In this document: piece after piece, positions 56,865 through 64,000 of the stretch
Numbering within the stretch: the stretch's first letter is position 1
Layout: each line of letters starts with the position of its first letter
NCBI GenBank assembly: GCA_037349315.1
Contig: JBAIAC010000020.1
Location: 1,116,001-1,180,000, forward strand
From: Chelydra serpentina
Taxonomy: Eukaryota; Chordata; Testudines; Chelydridae
Length of the DNA stretch: 64,000 nucleotides
Reading direction: 5' to 3'
Made by a program: the position numbers and the translations under genes
Notes under the pieces: model-generated
What the model was told of the DNA's origin: nothing
Seen by the model: the letters and a program-made list of their open reading frames with translations, nothing else
Databases searched by the model: none

Positions 56865-59800
56865 CTTTAAATAGAACATGTACGTGTAAACAGAAAACAA
56901 CCAGGGCTGCTCTCCTTCTGAGAACCTATTTGAAAGCTGACGATTAGAGTCAGAGCCAAGCAGACCTTTGGAAACTGATAATAAGTAATACGAGCCATAG
57001 GTGAATGCCATACACGGGAATTACACTTGCTGTCTATGTATAGCTGAGGATCCCAAAGCACCTCACACATCATAGTTCATGCAGCTTCAGCAGACCTTGT
57101 CATTAGTAGACACTTTAACACCAGTGGTATGTCCCAGGCTATGCAGCAAGCTAATCTCCAGAATCTTTACTCCTGCTCTAACAACATTTCCTTCCAGAGC
57201 TGAGCCTAGTACCAGGAATCCTGATACCCCATCCACCTTGTGCTAACCCCAAGATCACAGTCACCAATCAGAGCAAGAGACAGAACCCAGGAGTCCTGAT
57301 ACCTAGGCAACCATGTTCTAACCCCTGGAATGGTCTCCCCTCCCTGAGCCAGGAACAGAACCCAGGACTCCTGACTCCCAGTCCCCCATCACTCTAGGTA
57401 GTATGGGTTGCAAAGTCCCTATCCCAAAGAGCTCATATTGCAAAGTCAAGCATTGTGCTGTGTAGTGCTAGGCACTGTACAAACACAGAACAAAAAAGAC
57501 AGTCCCTGCCCCAAGACCTCTCAAGTGAAATACAAATCAGGGGCTATTATTTTAAATAATGTTTTTCGCTATCACTAAGCTAACAGAAATAGGGATGAAG
57601 TGGGTGCTGGATCTACAGTAGGTTTGAAACCCTCAAAGCTCTACGATATGGAAAGAGCTATTGGGCATGGACTTTAAATAAACTGTATTTTAGTTTTTAC
57701 ATAAACCCAAATATCCCCAGTATCTCTGCCCCCTCCCAATATTAGAAATGTTGTGAACTAAAGATGATACAGACAACACATGGAGGGAGGGACTTTCACA
57801 GGCACTGAAGGGGGTCAGGCCCGACCATCAAAAGTATTGTCAAAGATTCATGGATTCCAAGACCCAACGCCATTGTGCTCAGTCTGGCCTCCTGTGTAGC
57901 ACAGGACAGGGATCTGCCCCACACTAATTCCCAGAGCAGATATTCCCACTGATCTGAGTAGAAATTAGGATCTTAAATACCTTTGAGGATTAGGATAAGG
58001 GCCTTAGCCACTCCACTCCCCTTGAAATTGACTCTCGAAGGGAGCTGTGTGTCTAATTCATACAGCCAAGGGCCTGGCTGTGTTGTGTAGAAGCACAGCC
58101 TTCTTTTGTAGTAATCAAGGGCCAGTCTCTCTGATACCCTCACCCACACTGAGTTGTACTTTACTCTGGGAATCATCTCTTTGAAATCAAGGCGCTATTT
58201 GTGGATCACAGTACTGCTCAGAACTAGGGGTCTCCCGAAGAAATTTATAGGCAGCAGGTTTAAAACAAACAAAAGAAAGTATTTCTTCACACAACGTACA
58301 GTCAACCTGTGGAATTCACTGCCAGGGGATGTTGTGAAGGCCAAAAGTTTAAGTGGGTTAAAAAAATAGAGAAGTTGATGGAGGATAAGTCCATCAATGA
58401 CTATTAGCTAAGATGGTTTGGGATGCAACCCCATGCTCCGAGTGTCTAAACCTCCAACTGCTAAATGCTGTGACTGGACAATAGGGGATGGATCACTCGA
58501 TAAATTGCTCTGTTCTGTTCATTCCCTCTGAAGCATCTGGCACAGGACACTATTGGAAGACACCAGGGCCGGCTCCAGGCACCAGCCTACCAAGCACGTG
58601 CTTGGGGCAGCACCTGGAGGGGGGCGGCACTCAGAGGTTTTGTGTTTTTGTTTTTGTTTTAAATTAAAAAAACAAACCACCGCTCTCCGCAGCTGGGGCC
58701 GCGGACATGCCGCGCTCCCCGCCGGTGCCCCGGCCAGGGGAGCGGAGCGGCGGGAATGCCGCGATCTCCGCTGGTGCCCCGGACGGGGGAGCAGGGCCGG
58801 GCATGCTGGCCCCCCGGGCTTTTCGGCGGAGCAGCTGTGCTGAAGGGGGGGTGTGTCATATTGGGGGGGTGGGGTTTGTTGCAGGGCGGCGCTTGGGGTT
58901 TTGTTTTGTTTTTTGCTTGGGGCGGCAAAAAAGTTAGAGCCGCCCTGGAAGACATGATTCAGGGCTAAATGGACCATTGGTCTGAGCCAGTATGGATGTT
59001 CTTATGTACTTACCATCTCATGGAAACATCCAATAGATGAAGCATCTGGAAAAAGAATACTGTATTTGTAAACAAAGTTATTAGCTATGACACATGTAAG
59101 TTAAACATTGTCACAGCTTAACAAGTCTATTTAGTCCCTTCTAATGTATGCAAGTGAGGCCAAGATTTTCAGCAGACATAAAAGGCATGAAATCTTTCTA
59201 ACCTTTTATTTTCAGTATTTAAATGGAAAGTTGACTAAATGCAAGTTCAGACAACACACACCTCCTCTGTGCTGTAAATACAAACAGCTGCTTGGAATTG
59301 GTTCATACATCAAGCCTGATTTTTGCTAGATTCAAAGTCATTAAGGCTTTGTGGGTTCCCCCTGTTCCAGGGTGGGGAAGTAATCTGTGGTTGCCGGGGC
59401 AGGGTACTTCCCCACATGTGCTGGCTCAGCTGTGCTGGTCTTCACCCACTCCCGGACTATGCCCTGCCCACTTCCTGGACACACCCAGACACAGGAGGGT
59501 AAGCAGTGGCTGCTCTCTCCCGGGGATGCTGGTAGAACACACCATGGAGTAAGGGCTGCTTTAGATTCTGTCGCTTCCTTGCGTGGGCGTGTCACTGAGC
59601 CCCCAGAGCTGGGCTGACACAGAACAAGCCTGATCATTCCTGCATCAAACAAGGGGAAGTAACAACCGAAGCTGGCAGAGATATATTGGATTGTGGTCCA
59701 AGGAAACAGACCAGGAGAGGGGGAACAAGTCTCTGCCAGATGGGATTTCAGAGACTACAGATAATGCAAAGTAAAGGTATAAGGCCAGATCCCCGGCTGG

Positions 59801-60386
59801 TGTAAATCGGTGTCACTCCATTGGAATCACTGGGCCAGATCCCCAGCTGGTGTAAATCAGCCCCGCTCCCCTGAAGCCAATGGTGCTTTGCTGATTCACA
59901 CCCTCTGACAATCTGTACCACAGTGTCCATGTGACAGGAAGAAATAGACATGGTCCAGTGTCACCAGTGACTGGAGAAGGTTAGTCGGGCTGGGAGACGA
60001 GACTGTCGGGAGTGTAAGTGACCTGGCTGGAATTTGTGAAGAACCTTCGGGAGTTAGATCCCCTGTCAATGGAACTTAGACTCTTCAGGGCCTGAATCCC
60101 TTGTGAAGATGAGATGTAGGCTCTGAAATCAGCTGGGTGCTGTGACACTGAGCACAGCAAGGTCTCAATAGCTTTAAACACCTGAGCCTCTGTCCCTTAT
60201 GCTCCTTTGGTAATCCTGGCCCAAGAATTCAGTGCAGAGGGCAGTGGGTCACTTACCAAGCCAAGGTGCAGAGATGGTAGGTTCACATTTCTGTTGCAGA
60301 TGAAGTGTAGAATAAGGAGTGATCTCCAGGGCTCTGGGGCTCAGAGATTCATAGTTCTCTGTATCCTTGTCTTTGCCCTGGGGTCC
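56766..60386 (-). CDS. Gene 3: receptor cytoplasmic tail with duplicated YxxL modules (3' end of gene)
   Basis: Three minus-strand exons join in frame: 60386-60257 (phase 0 to 1), 59045-59014 (1 to 0) and 56864-56766 (0 to stop TGA). Module one: NY-E-S-L, nine residues, then TPY-S-T-L. Module two: GY-E-M-L, nine residues, then VLY-S-T-L. VLYSTL is a canonical ITIM (VxYxxL) and TPYSTL is ITSM-like (TxYxxL). YxxL-x9-YxxL also lies in the looser ITAM spacing range (6-12). Known: such motifs bind SH2 proteins once phosphorylated. Inferred: tail of another receptor of this cluster; its 5' exons would be beyond 60.4 kb or off the window. The pair of terminal exons could also be used alternatively, since both begin in phase 0 and each reads into a stop. 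Confidence 0.65.
58210..59006 (+). mobile_element. CR1-type LINE 3' end, split by a hAT element
   Basis: Frame 58154-58369 reads SRFKTNKRKYFFTQRTVNLW and NSLPGDVVKAKSL. The tail GGACCATTGGTCTGAGCC resumes after the 58564-58947 insertion and ends TTCTTATG at about 59006, directly beside the gene 3 donor. Confidence 0.8.
58564..58947 (+). mobile_element. hAT-type non-autonomous element, 384 bp
   Basis: Ends CAGGGCCGGCTC and GAGCCGCCCTG are inverted repeats; 8-bp flanks GAAGACAC (58556-58563) and GAAGACAT (58948-58955). It interrupts the CR1 copy. Confidence 0.8.
59014..59045 (-). CDS. Gene 3 linker exon, 32 nt
   Basis: Acceptor ATTCTTTTTCCAG, donor GTAAGT. Phase 1 to 0, same length and phases as gene 1 exon 8. 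Encodes ASSIGCFHEM after a split Asp codon. Confidence 0.6.
60257..60386 (-). CDS. Gene 3 tail exon (module one)
   Basis: 130 nt, acceptor TTTTGTTTCCAG, donor GTAAGT. Encodes TENYESLSPRALEITPYSTL and then LQQKCEPTISAPWL. Shared intron flanks with module two show a tandem duplication of the exon. Confidence 0.7.
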
Positions 60387-60739
60387 CTGGAAACAAAACG
60401 TGTGCCTATTAACACAAAGCAAAGGGGCTGGTGTCTTTTTGAGACAGCTGAGATTTAATGGCAGAACCCAGCTGTTCTGCAGAGGGAGCAATAGTTCATC
60501 GTTAATAAACACAACAGGGGACTTTCCAAACTGGACTAATAACTGACACACTAATTGTATAGGGAAGCTGAGTAAATTGTATCTGCCTAGTGTTTTTTGG
60601 CTTTTCTTTCTTTACTTTGCAGAGTGCTCACAAACTACTCGTGTCATTTACAAATTGACTCAATACTCAGAAACATTCAGTACATTTTGCAAGTGAGCCA
60701 AGGGCAGTCTTTGGGGTGCTGGCAGGAGCTGTCCAGAGT

Positions 60740-61005
60740 TGGGGTTTGAGCTTCAAGTTTCACAGCTGGTCACCCACATCACTGCTAAACTGAATCCACA
60801 GACTTCCTGTGTGCCCTTGGTCAAGTTGCTTAGCGTCTCCATGACTCAAGTGGGTGCCCATCTGTATAATGGAGGTAACAGCATTGCCCTACCTCACAGG
60901 TGGATTATGGCGATAAAAACTGTGCAGTGCTTTGAGAGCTACTGATGAAAAGCACTATATAAAAGCTAAGAATTATTATTATTAATTATTATTATTATTT
61001 TTATC
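60740..61005 (+). repeat. MIR-like SINE with (ATT)n tail
   Basis: GTGCCCTTGGTCAAGTTGCTTA, CATCTGTATAATGGAGGTAA and AAAGCACTATATAAAAGCTAAG follow MIR order, ending in an ATT-rich run at 60970-61001. Confidence 0.65.
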
Positions 61006-61935
61006 CACTTTCAACATCCAGCATGAATATTTGACACTGAACGTGTGTATTTAGGACTCTATCTACAGTCTGAGTGATTCAGGCTGGCCAGTGTCAGAGC
61101 TGTCGGAATGCAGGGATACAAAATGACATGAACATAGTGAAAATGAACTGAAATCCTGACATTTTCATCTATTTATTTGTTCAATATTTGACGAGCGCTA
61201 CTGTACATTGCAATTTCTGTCTGAGGATCTAACAGCTCTATCCAAACCAGAATTAATTAAGTCTGAATATCCCTGGAGTTATTATCATATGTTACAGTAT
61301 ATTAATATACACTCTATAAAAAGACATGAATTGAGATACAGAAAGGTGACATATTCCATAGCCCATATCAAGTTAATAGCAGAGCCATAAATAGAACACA
61401 GGAGTCCTGATTTCCAGTTTCTGTACTAGCTGTTAGACCAAATTTCCACCCAGAGTCCTGACTCCTCTCTTTAATCACTAGGCCCCATTGCCCTGGTAGA
61501 GCTGGGGATAGAAGCCATGAGCTCTGACTTCTAGCTCCTTTCCTTCTGCTCTAACCGTCCTAGAGCTGGGAACACAACCCAGGTGGTCATGATTTCCAAA
61601 CCCTCCTCCTCTGAACTCTAGATGTCTCTCCCCTCCCAGAACTGGGAACAGAACCCAGGAGCAGAGCTGGATGAATAAGGGATTCTTCTGATTCATAGGT
61701 AGTTCCAAAATATCAACAAATAATTTAATTTTGGATTGGATCAAACCCACCATTTTTGGGGGGGGAAGAGGATTTTTTGATGAATTAAAACATTTGAAAA
61801 CAATTTCTAATCAAAGCATTTTGGTCATGTCCACCGTGCTCTGACCTCTAGAGACCTCCCCCCCACCCTTCTCAAAGCAGGGGATAGAACCCAGGAGTTC
61901 TGTCTCTGTTCCCACCTCTGCTGTAGCCACTAGAC

Positions 61936-62380
61936 CAGGGGTGGCCAACCTGAGCCTGAGAAGGAGCCACAATTTACCAATATACATTGCCAAAGAGCCC
62001 CAGTAATATGTCAGGCCCCCCCATCAGCTCCCCGCCTCCAGCCCTCAGCGTCTCCTGCCCACTGGCAACCCCGTCAATCAGCGCCTCTCCACACCTCCTG
62101 CCCACCACGATCAGCTATTTTGCGCATGCAGGAGGCTCTGGGGGAGAGGGGGAGGAGCGAGGGCATGGAAGGATCAGAGGAAGGGGCAGGGGCCTTGGGG
62201 GAAGGGGTGGAATGGGGGCAGGGCCTAGGGCAGAGCAGGGGGTTGAGCAGTGAGCACCCCCTGGCACATTGGAAAGTTACTGTCTAGCTCCAGCCCCAGA
62301 GTGAGCACCTATGCAAGTAGCTGCATATTAACAACTGAAGAGCCTCATGTGGCTCCGGAGCCACAGGTTGGCCACCCCTG
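61936..62380. mobile_element. hAT-type non-autonomous element, 445 bp
   Basis: Perfect inverted ends CAGGGGTGGCCAACCT and AGGTTGGCCACCCCTG. Perfect 8-bp target duplication CACTAGAC at 61928-61935 and 62381-62388. Confidence 0.9.
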
Positions 62381-62440
62381 CACTAGACCATCTTACAGTG
62401 ACTATATGGGACATGACCTTCCTGAGATCACTGTTTAAAG

Positions 62441-62881
62441 CAGTGGTCCCCAAACTTTTCAGGGTCATACCCCCCTTCACCTAGGGTGACCAGATAGCAA
62501 ATGTGAAAAACAGGGATGGAGGTGGGGGCAATATGCATCTATATAAGGAAAAGTCCTGAATAGGACTGTCCCTATAAAATCAGGCCATCTGGTCACCCTA
62601 CACTTACCCATGTCCACACCCTCCTGGAGCTGGGGCCAGGAGCAGGGCTCCCAGAGTGTGGGGGAATGTGGCCAGGGGTATGCAAGAGCCGTGGCCAGGG
62701 ACTGAGGCTGGGGGAGGGACCAGGCAAGGGGCGGGAGCTGGACTGGAGCAGAGCTGGGAGCAAAGCAGGGTGGCACTCCTTCCCCAGTCCCTGTGGGGGC
62801 TGACTTGGACCCTGCCGCACCCGCCTGAACATTCCTCTGCACCCCTATAGGGGGGCACACCCCACAGTCTGGGGACCTCTG
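62441..62881. mobile_element. hAT-type element with a nested miniature element
   Basis: Ends CAGTGGTCCCCAAAC and GTCTGGGGACCTCTG are inverted. The CTAGGGTGACC/GGTCACCCTA element at 62483-62599 sits inside. No clear target duplication of the outer element. Confidence 0.6.
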
Positions 62882-63061
62882 GTCTTTTCATTGACCTCAA
62901 TGGACTTTGGATCAGACCGTAAGTCACAAAAGTTACAATAAAGGGCTAATTTAAGGTTTTTTCTCCTACTAGCATTAAGATATTGTGTGCCAGGGATGGG
63001 GTGAGGTGTTGGCCATTTGCTAGGTCTTCTTGAGTCTCTAACACATGGGATCAGATTTTGC

Positions 63062-64000
63062 GTGAGGATTCATAGATTTTAAGGCAGGGGTGGGGAACCT
63101 TTTTCTCTCACAGGCCATTGACCCACAGAAAAAAATCAATTGCAGGCCACTCACTGCCGGTGGAGCACAGAGGCTCAGGGCTTCCCCCCGCATGGGGAGA
63201 GCACTGGGGCTCCAGCCCTGTGGAGGGGGGGGGGGGGACTCCGAGGCAGTGGTGCTGGAACAATTTTTACAGTTGGGGTGCTGAAAGCCAGTAGTCCCCA
63301 AACTTTTTACCTGGTACCTCCCCCCCCCCTTACCCCTTTCCATGGCCCATCTCCCCAGAGCTGGGGCCAAAACTGGGATGTGGCTCTGGGAGGGGAGAGG
63401 TGGGACACAGATGGGGAAGGGGGCTGAGGCTGGAATCAGGGCTGGGGGCAGGAGAAGAGCCCTGCGTGTGGGGCCATCACCTGGGACCCCACATGCCACA
63501 GCCCCCCTCCCCCCGCACACCTAATTACTATCCCTCTGCGCAGAGACTCAGGGCTTACCCCCTTGCGGCTCCGGCTCCAGGTGTGTGTGTGTGTGGCGGG
63601 GGGGAGCGCACTACGGGCCTGATGAAATTTTAGCAAATTTAGCAATGGCCCAGATACGACCTGGGGGCCATAGGTTCCCCACCCCTGCTTTAAGGCCAGA
63701 AAGGACCATCACGATCATCTAGTCTGACCTCCTGCACATCGCAGGCCACAGAACCTCAGCCACCCACTCAAGTAGTAGACCCCTAGCCTCTGGCTGAGTT
63801 ACTGAAGTCCTCAAGTTATGATTTAAAGACTTCAGGTTACAGAGAATCCACCATCTACACTAGTTTAAACCTGGAAGTGACCCCCTTCCCCATGCTGCAG
63901 AAGAAGGAGAATCCCCCCCCCCCAACCCCAGGTGCCAATCTGACCCAGGGGAAAATTCCTTCCTGACCCCAAATATGGCTATCAGTGAAACCCTGAGCAT
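63062..64000 (-). mobile_element. CR1-type LINE 3' end, antisense, split; runs off the window
   Basis: GATTCATAGATTTTAAGG at 63067 continues after the hAT element as CTTTAAGGCCAGAAAGGACC at 63688. Same subfamily as 19285-19690. Confidence 0.75.
63085..63687. mobile_element. hAT-type non-autonomous element, 603 bp
   Basis: Ends CAGGGGTGGGGAACCTTTTT and ATAGGTTCCCCACCCCTG are inverted. Flanks TTTTAAGG and CTTTAAGG form an 8-bp duplication with one change. Confidence 0.85.

Noticed and set aside
1..64000. CRISPR arrays, operons or bacterial promoters
   Set aside because: None seen. The sequence is animal nuclear DNA with introns and retroelements.

Overview
The window looks like nuclear DNA of a turtle. 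I infer this from old CR1 LINE fragments ending in (TTCTTATG)n or (GATTCTATG)n, short interspersed elements with a tRNA-Lys-like head fused to a CR1-type tail (as in the known cryptodiran tRNA-Lys SINEs), Penelope-like retroelement copies, hAT-type miniature elements and solo LTRs. There is no bacterial gene organisation. Most long open frames are chance frames or transposon remains. The genes are short exons with GT/AG boundaries, found by reading phases by eye; no alignment or database search was possible.

The main content is a small cluster of leukocyte-receptor-like genes with one immunoglobulin domain. Gene 1 (plus strand, 15400-26051) can be read from ATG to stop in nine exons, 696 nt or 231 residues, with every junction in phase: a two-exon signal peptide, one Ig exon, a stalk, a transmembrane helix without charged residues, and a tail with a canonical ITIM (IHYAAI) whose tyrosine codon is split by an intron, plus a second tyrosine (ETYAII). 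Gene 2 (minus strand, 45187 down to 38232) has the same start: signal exon, a second signal exon of exactly 39 nt, an Ig exon with the same unusual motifs, and one further 54-nt exon; its membrane and tail exons were not found. Gene 3 (minus strand, 60386 down to 56766) is the 3' end of a further receptor: two paralogous tail exons, each with YxxL-x9-YxxL, joined in frame by a 32-nt exon. Genes 1 and 2 converge.

Layout: 1-4.4 kb is repeats, including a Penelope-like copy with a GIY-YIG domain. About 4.43-6.19 kb is a second copy of the 5' flank of gene 1; the other copy runs from 8.96 to 15.29 kb and is broken by CR1, LTR-like and Penelope insertions. 15.4-26.1 kb is gene 1. 26-38 kb is accessory sequence: an inverted-orientation solo LTR, a Harbinger/SANT-type open frame split by another LTR, and several miniature elements. 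38-45.2 kb is gene 2. 45-56 kb is SINEs, CR1 pieces, LTR-like and AT-rich repeats. 56.7-60.4 kb is the gene 3 tail, and 60.4-64 kb is hAT-type elements and CR1.

How they may work together: an ITIM receptor and receptors whose tails carry paired YxxL motifs would give linked signalling outputs from related short ectodomains. Function is inferred from motifs only.
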